From: Paenibacillus beijingensis
Lineage (GTDB): Bacteria; Bacillota; Bacilli; Paenibacillales; Paenibacillaceae
Length of the DNA: 64,000 nucleotides
Assembly (NCBI RefSeq): GCF_000961095.1
Contig: NZ_CP011058.1
Location: forward strand, 4,721,001-4,785,000
Direction: 5' to 3'
Positions 1 through 8,677 of the stretch are shown piece after piece (position 1 is the stretch's first letter; each line of letters starts with the position of its first letter). The notes under the pieces were generated by a model. The model made no database searches, was not told where the DNA came from, and worked only from the letters and a program-made list of their open reading frames with translations. A program made the position numbers and the translations under genes.

Positions 1-1
1 G

Positions 2-52
2 GCCGTTTACCGGACGGTGCTGGAGGCGGTCATGACCCAGCATGAGCGGTAG
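2..52 (+). CDS. 3' end of an unidentified gene (partial)
   Basis: The window opens inside an open frame that reads AVYRTVLEAVMTQHER and stops at TAG 50-52. Only 16 residues are visible, which is too few to name a family. The frame is in the same direction as the aldo/keto reductase that follows about 150 bases later. Confidence 0.35.
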   Translation, partial: AVYRTVLEAVMTQHER

Positions 53-203
53 CCGCTGAAGCGGGTTCAAATAAACGGTAAATGGGTTGATTTTCCACCC
101 GGCGGCTTGTATGCTTTCCGTGTAGGAACGGTTAACAAACGTTTTGCTCAACCTGGTTATTTCAACGCGCGGTGAAAATACGGGAGAGGGTGTGGATGAT
201 ACG

Positions 204-1112
204 ATGAAGTACCGGACACTTGGAAAAACGGGTCTTAACGTCTCCGTTGTCGGCGTCGGAACGTGGCAGTTCGGCGGCGAATGGGGAATCGACTATACGC
301 AGGAGGAAGTGGGATCCATATTGCGCCGGGCGAAGGAGCTCGGAATCAACCTGATCGATACGGCGGAATGCTATGGGCCGGATCATTTGTCGGAATCGCT
401 CATCGGCGGCTATTTGAAGGAGGACCGGCGTGAAGACTGGATTCTCGCCACCAAGTTCGGACATCTGTTCACCCGCAATTTCGCAAGGGATAACCGCTGT
501 TCGGCGGAAGATGTGATCAAGCAGCTGGACGAGTCGCTTCAAGCGCTGAAAACCGACTACGTCGATATTTACCAGTTCCACTCTCTCGGCAATGAATGGT
601 TTGACAACGACGAGCTGTGGACGGCGCTGGACAAGCAGGTTGAGGCCGGAAAAATCCGTCATTTAGGCATTTCGATAGGTTCGAATGCGGATATCTATCA
701 AACGTCGAAAGCGTCCGATGTTCGTGCCGGCGTCATCCAGGTCGTCTACAACCGCTTGGACCGGACTCCCGAGGAGAAGGTGCTGCCTTCCTGCCAGGAA
801 CAAAATCTCGGCGTGCTCGCCCGCGTCCCGCTCGCCAGCGGCTTCTTGAGCGGCAAATACGATGCCTCCACCACGTTTCCCGACAACGATCACCGCTCCC
901 TGGAAGGCCGTTTTCCGCAAGAGAGGCGGGAGAAGCTGCTGCGCGAAGTCGAGGAGATCAGGCGAAGCGAAGTACCGCCCGGCGTGCCGATGGCCGAGTG
1001 GGCGCTCGCCTGGTGCCTGAAGCATCCGGCCGTTACAAGCGTCATTCCGGGCTGCAAAAACCCGGCGCAGGTGGAATCGAACGCCCGGGCGGCCGATTTG
1101 CTCGAAGCTTAA
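204..1112 (+). CDS. aldo/keto reductase family oxidoreductase
   Basis: This is a 302-residue cytosolic NAD(P)H-dependent aldo/keto reductase, a single TIM barrel of the family's usual length. The catalytic set is visible: Asp52 and Tyr57 in IDTAECYG, Lys84 in LATKFG and His126 in IYQFHSL. The C-terminal part SVIPGCKNPAQV matches the cofactor phosphate-binding end of the family. I chose ATG 204, behind GGGAGAGGG at 182-190; the frame is open to 144, but the extra residues do not look like an AKR N-terminus. The substrate cannot be inferred. It lies upstream of the independent thrS promoter and is not obviously in an operon. Confidence 0.9.
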   Translation: MKYRTLGKTGLNVSVVGVGTWQFGGEWGIDYTQEEVGSILRRAKELGINLIDTAECYGPDHLSESLIGGYLKEDRREDWILATKFGHLFTRNFARDNRCSAEDVIKQLDESLQALKTDYVDIYQFHSLGNEWFDNDELWTALDKQVEAGKIRHLGISIGSNADIYQTSKASDVRAGVIQVVYNRLDRTPEEKVLPSCQEQNLGVLARVPLASGFLSGKYDASTTFPDNDHRSLEGRFPQERREKLLREVEEIRRSEVPPGVPMAEWALAWCLKHPAVTSVIPGCKNPAQVESNARAADLLEA

Positions 1113-1151
1113 GCGGCTTGAGCAAGGAACGCACTTTGTTAATCCTCGCTA

Positions 1152-1180
1152 TTGACAGAGATTTTCCGAGCATATATAAT
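1152..1180 (+). promoter_or_regulatory. sigma-A promoter of the thrS leader
   Basis: TTGACA at 1152-1157 and TATAAT at 1175-1180 are both perfect consensus hexamers with an ideal 17-base spacer. Transcription should begin near 1187, so the thrS mRNA would carry a leader of about 330 bases that contains a T-box. Confidence 0.85.
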
Positions 1181-1186
1181 TCAACC

Positions 1187-1480
1187 CAAGTTATACCAAT
1201 TAGGCCATGATCAAAGACACGACTTCATTATTCATGCTGCACAGAGAGAGGGGCGACAGCTGCAAGCTCCTTCAGTCATGACGATGAAGTTACCCCTTTG
1301 TAGCTGTGATGTGGAATCCGTATGTCTGCCCATACGGTAGTATTCGTCACCGGTTCATCCCCGTTAAAGGATGCCAAATGAGGGCCCCGATCTTTACATG
1401 GGGTCGAAATTAGGGTGGAACCACGAGTAAACAAGCACTCGTCCCTTTGCGGGATGCGTGCTTTTTTTATGCGCATTTCG
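1187..1480 (+). promoter_or_regulatory. T-box riboswitch leader controlling thrS
   Basis: The leader carries the conserved T-box core AGGGTGGAACCACG at 1412-1425, an AGAGAG motif near 1244, and a CCGTATG/CATACGG hairpin near 1318-1337. It ends in a GC-rich terminator hairpin with a T-run at 1434-1468. In this family uncharged tRNA pairs with a specifier codon and with the T-box bulge, stabilising an antiterminator so that the synthetase gene is read. A threonine ACC triplet at 1292-1294 is the best specifier candidate, but I could not fold Stem I with certainty. The position directly before thrS fits threonine sensing. Confidence 0.92.
1434..1468 (+). terminator. T-box intrinsic terminator
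   Basis: AGCACTCGTCCC and GGGATGCGTGCT form a stem over a short TTTGC loop, followed by seven T. It overlaps the T-box core, as expected for the mutually exclusive terminator/antiterminator switch. Confidence 0.85.
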
Positions 1481-1517
1481 CTTGACTTGATTTCAAAAAT
1501 CAGGAAGGTGAGCACGA

Positions 1518-3437
1518 TTGGCTATTCGAGTAACATTTCCAGACAGTGCCGTCAAACAGTTTGAAGCCGGAATTACAATTGAACAGATCGCAGGGTCGAT
1601 TTCCCCGGGTCTAAGGAAAAACGCTATTGCGGGTAAAATTAACGGAAAGTTGGCGGATGTTTATTCGCCGCTGCATGCCGATGCTGCGGTTGAGATCGTA
1701 ACGGTGGACAGCGCGGACGGCTTGGAAATTTATCGTCACAGCACAGCCCATTTGCTGGCGCAGGCACTTACGAGACTGTACGGGCAAGCAAACGTTAAAC
1801 TGGGGATTGGCCCCGTTATCGAAGACGGGTTCTACTACGATATCGATATGGAACAGTCGCTCACGCCCGAGGACTTGGTGAAGATCGAAAAAGAGATGGA
1901 GAACATTACCGTACAAAATTTGGCTATCCGCCGCAGGGAAGTAAGCCGGGAAGAGGCTCTGGCGATATTTACGGAACGGGATGATCACCTGAAGCTTGAA
2001 CTGATTCATGATCTGCCGGAAGATTCCGTTATCACTTTATACGATCAAGGTGAATTTTTTGACTTGTGCCGCGGGCCTCATCTGCCTTCCACCGGAAAAA
2101 TTAAAGCTTTCAAGCTGCTCAGCATTGCAGGGGCCTATTGGCGCGGCGATTCCAACAATAAGATGCTGCAGCGCATATACGGCACTGCTTTTCCGAAGCG
2201 GGCCCAACTCGATGAGCACTTGTTCCTGCTTGAGGAGGCAAAGAAACGCGATCATCGTAAACTTGGCAAAGAGCTCGAATTGTTTATGTTTTCTGAAGAA
2301 GCGCCTGGGATGCCGTTTTACCTGCAGAACGGTATGCTCATCCGCAATCAGCTTGAAAACTTTTCCCGCGAGCTGCAGATGCGGCAAAACTATGAGGAAG
2401 TCCGGACACCGTTAATGATGAACCAGCGGTTGTGGGAGCAGTCGGGGCACTGGGATCACTACAAGGAAAACATGTACTTTACCGATGTTGACGATACCAA
2501 GTTTGCGTTAAAACCGATGAACTGCCCGGGGCATATGATCATTTATAAAAACCGGCTTCATTCGTACCGGGAACTGCCGATCCGCATATCGGAGTTCGGG
2601 CAGGTTCACCGTCATGAATTTTCAGGCGCTCTGAACGGCATGATGCGGGTGCGGACGTTTTGTCAGGACGATGCTCATATTTTTGTCCGCCCGGATCAGA
2701 TTGAGGAAGAAATTAGCCGTGTGATCGCTTTAATTGACGAGATCTATGAAGTGTTCGGCTTCGAATATACCATTGAGCTGTCGACTCGGCCAGACGATTC
2801 CATGGGTTCGGAATTGCTGTGGAGCAAGGCCGAATCAGCCTTGCAAAATGTGCTGGACAGCCGCGGTATTTATTACCGGATCAACAAAGGGGACGGGGCG
2901 TTTTATGGTCCCAAGATCGACTTCCATATACTGGACGCCCTTAAACGGAGCTGGCAATGCGCAACGATCCAGCTTGACTTTCAGATGCCGGAGAAGTTTG
3001 AGCTCTCCTATATCGGTGAAGACAATCAAAAGCATCGTCCGGTTGTCATTCACCGGGCTGTATACGGCTCCGTCGATCGTTTTATTGGAATTTTGACGGA
3101 ACATTACAGCGGACAATTCCCCGTATGGCTTTCACCCATACAAGTTAAACTATTGCCGGTATCGGATCACTATATCGACTATGCTTGCGAAGTGAAAAGC
3201 ATTTTAAGCGGACACGGTATTCGAGCGGACGTTGATGCACGCAGCGAAAAGCTTGGCTACAAAATACGGGAAGCGCAGTTATCCAAAGTGCCGTACATGC
3301 TCGTGCTGGGCGAAAATGAAAAAACGAACCGATCTGTTTCCGTTCGTAAACGGGAGGAAGGAGATCTCGGAACGAGTGAGGTTCAAGCGTTTGTAGATCG
3401 CATTATCGAGGAAATTCAACTGAAAGTATTAAATTAG
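1518..3437 (+). CDS. thrS: threonine--tRNA ligase
   Basis: This 639-residue cytosolic class II synthetase charges tRNA-Thr with threonine. Domains run in order: TGS (about 1-62), the editing domain with the HxxxH pair His74/His78 in HSTAHLL and a Cys in DLCRGPHLPSTG, the class II catalytic core with the zinc/active-site motif KPMNCPGHM, and the C-terminal anticodon-binding domain from about 540. The length is standard. Translation starts at TTG 1518 behind AGGAAGGTG (1502-1510); no better ATG lies nearby. Expression is set by the T-box leader upstream. Confidence 0.98.
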   Translation: MAIRVTFPDSAVKQFEAGITIEQIAGSISPGLRKNAIAGKINGKLADVYSPLHADAAVEIVTVDSADGLEIYRHSTAHLLAQALTRLYGQANVKLGIGPVIEDGFYYDIDMEQSLTPEDLVKIEKEMENITVQNLAIRRREVSREEALAIFTERDDHLKLELIHDLPEDSVITLYDQGEFFDLCRGPHLPSTGKIKAFKLLSIAGAYWRGDSNNKMLQRIYGTAFPKRAQLDEHLFLLEEAKKRDHRKLGKELELFMFSEEAPGMPFYLQNGMLIRNQLENFSRELQMRQNYEEVRTPLMMNQRLWEQSGHWDHYKENMYFTDVDDTKFALKPMNCPGHMIIYKNRLHSYRELPIRISEFGQVHRHEFSGALNGMMRVRTFCQDDAHIFVRPDQIEEEISRVIALIDEIYEVFGFEYTIELSTRPDDSMGSELLWSKAESALQNVLDSRGIYYRINKGDGAFYGPKIDFHILDALKRSWQCATIQLDFQMPEKFELSYIGEDNQKHRPVVIHRAVYGSVDRFIGILTEHYSGQFPVWLSPIQVKLLPVSDHYIDYACEVKSILSGHGIRADVDARSEKLGYKIREAQLSKVPYMLVLGENEKTNRSVSVRKREEGDLGTSEVQAFVDRIIEEIQLKVLN

Positions 3438-3476
3438 CGCCATACTGGCAGAGCTGCCGGTGTTGTGCCGGAATGT

Positions 3477-3522
3477 TGAGGACGTAGCCCCAGCTAATTC
3501 GCGGGGGAGACGTCCTCGTTTT
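3477..3522 (+). terminator. terminator after thrS
   Basis: GAGGACGT and ACGTCCTC enclose a second CCCC/GGGG pairing and are followed by GTTTT. The hairpin lies 40 bases past the thrS stop. Confidence 0.8.
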
Positions 3523-3665
3523 ACGAAAGCAATTATTAAAGAACCATTACTGTGATAATATGGGATTAATACAAAGGCTCAATACCGAAATCAGTATTTG
3601 ATGATAACAGATTGCGATCGGACTGTAACTGGAATAAGGCTAGCCCATTACAGGGAGGAATATCT

Positions 3666-4262
3666 GTGGCAAATGACAATCATGCTCGTGAAGCAGCGTT
3701 CGCGACGAGAAAAATTGTAGCAGGACTTTTCATGTCGCTGGATGGGGTGGTGGACTCGCCCGCAAACTCGCCCCACAAGTGGATCAACGAACAATTAATG
3801 ACCCAGATTGCCGCCGGCATCGCGCAGGCGGACGCCGTCCTGCTGGGTCCGGGTACGTACCGGCTGTTGGCTCAGTTTTGGCAGCACCAGAGCAACGACG
3901 TACCAATGGCTAATTTCCTGAACAATTCAACCAAGTATGTGGTGTCAAATACGGTGGACACGCTCGAGTGGCAGCCGGCGGCCCTGATCAAGGGCAATGT
4001 TGCCGAGGAGATCGCGAAGCTCAAGCTGCAGCCCGGCAAGAACATCCAGATCCCCGGCAGCCCCAGTTTGGTGAGGTCGCTGCTGCGCGATGGTCTGCTC
4101 GATGAGCTCAGCCTTAATATTTGTCCGGTCGTGGCAGGCTCCGGAATGCGCCTCTTCGACAATATAAACGATCAAGTGAACCTCGAACTCGCAGACTCGA
4201 AAATCTACAGTAACGGTGTGTTAGGGGTCACGTACCGGCCGGTGCGATCCGTCGACAAGTAG
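3666..4262 (+). CDS. dihydrofolate reductase family protein (RibD C-terminal domain)
   Basis: This 198-residue protein has the RibD-C/DHFR-like fold. It begins after a short leader with RKIVAGLFMSLDGVVD, the hallmark opening of this family. It continues through QADAVLLGPGTYRLLAQFW and ends with LLDELSLNICPVVAGSGMRLF, the typical C-terminal strand. Members bind NADPH, and most have no assigned substrate. Translation should start at GTG 3666 because GGGAGGAA sits 5 bases upstream; the open frame runs back to 3612 without another ribosome site. The gene appears monocistronic and is followed directly by a repeated hairpin element. Confidence 0.85.
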   Translation: MANDNHAREAAFATRKIVAGLFMSLDGVVDSPANSPHKWINEQLMTQIAAGIAQADAVLLGPGTYRLLAQFWQHQSNDVPMANFLNNSTKYVVSNTVDTLEWQPAALIKGNVAEEIAKLKLQPGKNIQIPGSPSLVRSLLRDGLLDELSLNICPVVAGSGMRLFDNINDQVNLELADSKIYSNGVLGVTYRPVRSVDK

Positions 4263-4305
4263 AACGATCCTGAAAAACCGTTACCATTACGGGTTGTTCT
4301 AGGAT
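4261..4305. repeat. dispersed hairpin repeat, copy 1
   Basis: Bases 4261-4297 are identical over 37 positions to 24908-24944, and the similarity continues to about 45 bases with two mismatches. The unit contains an imperfect inverted repeat (ATCCT...AACC facing GGTT...AGGAT), so it can fold as a hairpin. This copy begins at the stop codon of the upstream gene and abuts a decayed gene. Confidence 0.8.
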
Positions 4306-4436
4306 ATCCAAACGGGCTCATAAATGCAAAATAAGAACTACTTCAGTTCCGTTCGATCATCGGAAGGTTTTTCGGATCGATCTACTCGGCACCATGCTCC
4401 GCTCCTGCATACAACCGTTCGCCGATAACCAACCGG

Positions 4437-4890
4437 CTAATCGCGGAAGCCCCCGTCGGAGTGGATGATTTGTCCTGTAATCCATGCCGCATCTTCCTTT
4501 ATCCTGGCCGGATATCATATTGATGATCCGCCTGCCTGAAGGGTTATTGAAACGCCGCGCAAACTGGGCGCTGAGCAGGCACGCGGCGCGCACATTTACC
4601 GCATAATGGGCGTTCTGAAGCTTGCATCCAAGTTTTCATATCCGTCATGGGTTGAATGGGTTGCATTGTTGACTAAACTAAAATTCCATACCCGCTGCAC
4701 GGACGCCTTCAAGCTGCAACAGCTCCACAAGACGCCCCGGCCAATCCCGGTCCTCGCCCCATTCCATCGCCCATTGTTTAACCTGCTTATCCCATACCTC
4801 CCTAACTAGATCACAATGATTGAGGAGGGAAGAGGGCGAAAATGAGTAGTGTCCCGAAACATTCCCGATTGCCCGGGATTCTCTCACCAT
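4437..4890 (-). pseudogene. short-chain dehydrogenase/reductase (SDR) remnant
   Basis: Read on the minus strand, this stretch holds ordered pieces of one SDR protein in different frames. They are WAMEWGEDRDWPGRLVELLQ, then LVNNATHSTHDGYENLDASF (with the SDR NNA motif), then AHYAVNVRAACLLSAQFARR continuing to GRRIINMISGQDK. The last piece is AAWITGQIIHSDGGFRD followed by a stop at 4437-4439, the usual SDR C-terminus. The glycine-rich nucleotide-binding start is not recognisable. Sections after GMEF and after SGQDK are deleted, including the YxxxK catalytic part. The gene cannot encode an active enzyme. The order of motifs makes the identification good despite the frameshifts. Confidence 0.8.
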
Positions 4891-5000
4891 GACGACGGGA
4901 CCGTGTACTTGATATTCTTGTGAAGGATTCCGATGCAGGGGAATTGCCGATTAGCTGATTAGCTGCCGGGTATTCAATCATGAAATTGGAGGGTTATCGG

Positions 5001-5555
5001 ATGAAGATGGAACAGATTACAAGGGGGCTGGCATTAACGGCGCTCTTGGGCGGTATCGCTCGGATCGGGATGGCGCCGAGCGCAGTCATTTGGGGAACCG
5101 ACAGCCAGCAGGAACTCTATTTCGGATTCGTCGCTTGCTTGTTGATGGGGGTCGGTATTTTCGGCGTGTATCTGTACGAGGCGCATCGGCTTGGAATGAT
5201 CGGGTTTCTATCGGTGCTTCTCATCTCGCTCAGCAGTACGCTGACGGCCGGATTAGTATGGTCAACAATGCTGGGGGTATCGGCAAGCAGCAGCGACTTT
5301 ATCGCACCGATGCAAAATATCAACTCGCTTATGGCGCTGATTGGGATGCTCGGATTTTGCATTTTGACGTTACGAGCACGAATTTATCCGATTTGGACCG
5401 TTGTGCTCTTCTTGCTCTTCCCTGTGATATCCTTCATCCCGGTCGTGACAGATTGGGCAACCGTAGCATGGGGGCTCAGCTACATTGGCTTCGGCTATTA
5501 TGTCCTGGCGAACAAGACGGTTAAAAATAGTTCCTATTTTGAGGCTTCGGTATAG
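5001..5555 (+). CDS. conserved multi-pass membrane protein, unknown function
   Basis: This is a 184-residue hydrophobic protein with about five or six predicted membrane helices (for example ALTALLGGIARIGMA, FVACLLMGVGIFGVYLY, LSVLLISLSSTLTAGLVW, LMALIGMLGFCILTL and WTVVLFLLFPVISF). I do not recognise a named family; no catalytic motif is visible. ATG 5001 is preferred because TTGGAGGG (4987-4994) is properly spaced; an in-frame ATG at 4980 has no such site. The gene sits about 90 bases before a sensor kinase in the same direction and may be co-transcribed with it, a weak hint of a membrane-stress or antibiotic-response role. Confidence 0.75.
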   Translation: MKMEQITRGLALTALLGGIARIGMAPSAVIWGTDSQQELYFGFVACLLMGVGIFGVYLYEAHRLGMIGFLSVLLISLSSTLTAGLVWSTMLGVSASSSDFIAPMQNINSLMALIGMLGFCILTLRARIYPIWTVVLFLLFPVISFIPVVTDWATVAWGLSYIGFGYYVLANKTVKNSSYFEASV

Positions 5556-5644
5556 CTGGCGGTTTGCTGTATGATAACTGAAGACGGCTTCGACGATTCC
5601 AGCTATAATTACAGATACAATAGCCGATGGAAGCTGGGGAAAGG

Positions 5645-7705
5645 ATGATGAGTCGCCGTTTTCTGTTATTTTCCGTAACCATTGTTTGGTGGCTGGTTCT
5701 TGGATTGGCCTTGGCTGTCTTTGCCGTGTCCAAATGGGAAGGGTACGCTTCTCTCCAGATTGCATGCGAACAGCCGCTGCACTGCGAGAACCCGATGCGC
5801 TTAACTGAACATGCCGCGAATGATTTGGCCGCATACGGCATCACTGCTTCATTGTACAGCGCCTTGCTTATCATTTTCATGAGCATATCCAATCTCTCTT
5901 ATTTTTCAGTGGCTGTTCTATTATACCATTATGGAAGACGGGATCCCTTCTGTCTGGCAGCGTCAATATTCCTGATCATAACGGGCACGATCTTCTGTAC
6001 GGATCCGCTGGCGCTGCAGCAATCGCCGGTGCTGCTGTTTACATTCCACGCGATGGACGCGGCAGGATCCTTCTATCTGCCATTTTTATTCCTGTTTCCT
6101 GACGGGCGCTTCACCCCCAAATGGACGCTGATTCCGTCCGCGATTTGGGTGGGTGCCCAGTCGTACCGGTTTATTGTTCCGGAACATTGGGCGCAGCTGA
6201 ATTGGGATCCCGTCTTTATGACGGTACTCCTATTGTCGACTCACGGTCCGTTCCTGCTCTCGCTCCGTGATCGAATGCGTCATACGATAACCGTCAAAGA
6301 ACGACGGAACCTCAAGTGGTTCGCGATCAGTCTGCTGTGCTACGTCTTCGGCGGACTGCTGTTAGTGCTTCCTTATTTGCTGCAGGATGGGCTTGTGCAG
6401 CTCGTCGTGCAGGTGATATTTTTTGCAGCGTTGATGTTCTGGCCGGTCGCAATCGGAATCGGCGTGCTCGAGCACCGCCTTCAGAAATCAACTGTCGCGC
6501 TGCATCGCACGATCGTTTTTACAACACTGAGCTTTTTGATCACGCTGCTCTATGCTTTTTCGGTGGGCGGGTTCAGCATTCTGCTGCGGGGAGACAATGT
6601 TCTGGTCTCGCTTTTGGCCAGCGGCGTTATCGCCGTCCTCTTTCATCCGATTCATCTCGGTCTGCAGAGAGGCATCAATCGACTCGTTTATGGAGATCCG
6701 GAAAACCCATACCTGCCTTTGACGCGAATGATCGCTCAGGTGGAAACGATCGGGCGGGCGCAATCGGTTTGGACGGATATCGTGATCGGAATTGCGCAAG
6801 CACTTTCCCTCACTTACGCGTGTCTCTACACCGGGACCGGCGCCGAAAAGAAAGTCGCCGAATTTGGAGACCCGCACGAAATGAGCACGAAAGTGCCGCT
6901 TGAATGGGAAGGAAAGAACGTTGGAGCATTGGTCATCCATGCCGCGGAGTCGCTTAACAAAATGTCGATTGAACGGCTTGAGCTGCTGCATCATCTGATC
7001 CGTCAGATCAGCTTCGCCCTTTATGCGGAGCGGCTGAACGAACAGCTGAGGGAGTCCAAGGAGAGGCTTGTTCATACCCGCGAAGAGGAACGCCGCAGGC
7101 TGCGCCGCGACCTGCATGACGGACTGGGCGCTCACTTGGCGAGTATTCTGTTGAAAACCGAGGTAATCGCGGATCGCATGGAAAACAACACGTCCCTGCA
7201 GCGGCTCGTTACGGACGTTCAGGAAGGCATCGAGTCGGCAATCGCGGATATTCGTTCGCTCGTCTATGCGCTTAGGCCGCCGGTATTGGATGAGTTCGGA
7301 CTGCTGTTTGCTTTGCAGGAGCTTGCTTTGCGGTTCTCGGAGGGTGGCAAAGAAGTGCGGATTATTGCCGCGCAGCCGCTGCCTCCCTTAAGCGCAGCGA
7401 CAGAGGTAGCGATGTACCGGATTGTTCAGGAGGCAATTACCAATTCTTTCAGACATGGAGGGGCATCGCGTTGTCAGGTGGAATTGATGTCTTCAGATGG
7501 ACTCCGCCTCACAATTGCGGACAACGGGAAAGGATTCGAAAGCCCTGTTTCCCCCGGTGTCGGGATCAGATCGATGAAAGAACGGGCGGAGGAACTCGGA
7601 GGATGCTGCCAAATCAATTCCACCGGACAAGGGACAACGGTTCAAGTGATGATTCCGGCAGCAAAGGAGGCGGCGGGCAATGGAGCGGACAGCTCAGGAA
7701 ATTGA
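5645..7705 (+). CDS. sensor histidine kinase, NarL/HPK7 type
   Basis: This membrane histidine kinase has about 686 residues. The N-terminal half carries numerous hydrophobic helices (for example LLFSVTIVWWLVLGLALAVF and IVFTTLSFLITLLYAFSV), so the sensor is probably membrane-embedded. The DHp region has the HisKA_3 signature RRDLHDGLGAHLASILLK, with the phospho-accepting His at 7115-7117. The ATPase domain follows, with VQEAITNSFRHG (N box) and IADNGKGF (G box). Start ATG 5645 or 5648 follows GGGGAAAGG. The stop overlaps the start of the response regulator by 26 bases, so the two are translationally coupled partners. The signal is unknown. Confidence 0.9.
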   Translation: MMSRRFLLFSVTIVWWLVLGLALAVFAVSKWEGYASLQIACEQPLHCENPMRLTEHAANDLAAYGITASLYSALLIIFMSISNLSYFSVAVLLYHYGRRDPFCLAASIFLIITGTIFCTDPLALQQSPVLLFTFHAMDAAGSFYLPFLFLFPDGRFTPKWTLIPSAIWVGAQSYRFIVPEHWAQLNWDPVFMTVLLLSTHGPFLLSLRDRMRHTITVKERRNLKWFAISLLCYVFGGLLLVLPYLLQDGLVQLVVQVIFFAALMFWPVAIGIGVLEHRLQKSTVALHRTIVFTTLSFLITLLYAFSVGGFSILLRGDNVLVSLLASGVIAVLFHPIHLGLQRGINRLVYGDPENPYLPLTRMIAQVETIGRAQSVWTDIVIGIAQALSLTYACLYTGTGAEKKVAEFGDPHEMSTKVPLEWEGKNVGALVIHAAESLNKMSIERLELLHHLIRQISFALYAERLNEQLRESKERLVHTREEERRRLRRDLHDGLGAHLASILLKTEVIADRMENNTSLQRLVTDVQEGIESAIADIRSLVYALRPPVLDEFGLLFALQELALRFSEGGKEVRIIAAQPLPPLSAATEVAMYRIVQEAITNSFRHGGASRCQVELMSSDGLRLTIADNGKGFESPVSPGVGIRSMKERAEELGGCCQINSTGQGTTVQVMIPAAKEAAGNGADSSGN

Positions 7706-8345
7706 AGAGATGATCCGGATTTTGGTCGTCGACGACCATCCCGTTTTCCGGGAAGGACTGCTGTCGATTCTGGCCAGTGTAAAAGATTTTGAGTTCGCGG
7801 GAGAGGCGGCTACGGGCGCCGAAGCGATCGATATGGCAGAGGAGCAGCAGCCGGATATCGTGCTGATGGATATAGATCTTCCGGACTGCAGCGGTATCGA
7901 ATCGATGCGCGAGATTCTGCGAATGAGCCCGCATATTGGAGTCATCATGTTAAGTATGATCGATGACGACGCTTCGATTTTCTCCGCCATGCGGGCGGGT
8001 GCTCGCGGTTATTTGCTGAAGGGAGCCCGAAAACGGGAAATCGTAAGAGCGGTATATGCGGCAGCCGACGGTGAAGCGATATTCAGCCCGGCGATTGCCA
8101 AACGGATGATCTATTATTTCGATTCGCAGCAGCATAGCGCACGGATTGATCTATTCCCGGAGCTGACGGCAAGGGAAAAAGAGGTTCTTGCTCTTCTCGC
8201 AAAGGGAAACAGCAATTCCGAGATCGGCACTCTGCTCGGACTGCGTCCGAAGACGGTCCGGAACCATATTTCGAACATCCTGAATAAATTACAGGTGACG
8301 GATCGATCCAAGGCGATCATATTGGCCAGAGAGTCCGGTCTGTAA
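7680..8345 (+). CDS. NarL/LuxR-family response regulator
   Basis: This 221-residue regulator should be the partner of the upstream kinase. The receiver domain (about 12-130) has the acidic pocket VVDDHPVF, phospho-acceptor Asp64 in VLMDIDLPD, and the conserved Lys in GYLLKGAR. The C-terminal LuxR-type helix-turn-helix reads LTAREKEVLALLAKGNSNSE followed by KTVRNHISNILNKLQV. ATG 7680 is supported by AAAGGAGG at 7663-7670 inside the kinase gene. An internal ATG at 7710 would remove only ten unstructured residues. A bidirectional terminator at 8501-8530 closes the unit. The target genes are unknown; the small membrane protein upstream is one candidate. Confidence 0.93.
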   Translation: MERTAQEIEEMIRILVVDDHPVFREGLLSILASVKDFEFAGEAATGAEAIDMAEEQQPDIVLMDIDLPDCSGIESMREILRMSPHIGVIMLSMIDDDASIFSAMRAGARGYLLKGARKREIVRAVYAAADGEAIFSPAIAKRMIYYFDSQQHSARIDLFPELTAREKEVLALLAKGNSNSEIGTLLGLRPKTVRNHISNILNKLQVTDRSKAIILARESGL

Positions 8346-8393
8346 AGCCGTTTAAAAGGAAAATGCGATGAACGTGCATTCGATTCAAGCTTG

Positions 8394-8512
8394 AATGTTG
8401 GACTGCTCCTTTATATGAGCAACAAGGGGATTCTCGTCATCAGCCATGAGCGGCATTTCATATATCGGTTGTGTTCGAACAGGAAGTGATGGAAATCACG
8501 AAAAAAGAGACC
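8394..8512 (+). pseudogene. possible ABC-F / ABC ATPase C-terminal remnant
   Basis: A short frame reads YMSNKGILVISHERHFIYRL and then stops at TGA 8487-8489. This resembles the D-loop-to-H-loop end of ABC-F proteins, where a KGTLLxVSHDRxF pattern is usual. The neighbouring frame continues VFEQEVMEITKKE, compatible with the next strand after a frameshift. Nothing upstream is recognisable, so only the tail of such a gene would survive. The match is short and could be chance. Confidence 0.4.
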
Positions 8513-8530
8513 TTGCAAGGTCTCTTTTTT
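8501..8530. terminator. bidirectional terminator
   Basis: AAAAAAGAGACCTT and AAGGTCTCTTTTTT form a perfect palindrome with A- and T-runs on either side. It separates the plus-strand response regulator from the convergent minus-strand aldo/keto reductase. Confidence 0.9.
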
Positions 8531-8677
8531 CGGAGAATCTCGTCCTCCAGCCAGAGTGTCGAGCAGCTCGCTTACTCGAGCTTGTCAGTAAACCGTGATC
8601 TCTCTCGGCGCACTGCGGCACTCTAATGTTCATCCATTCCGCGGCACAATCTGCCGGCGCGAGAATTGCTCGAAGCG

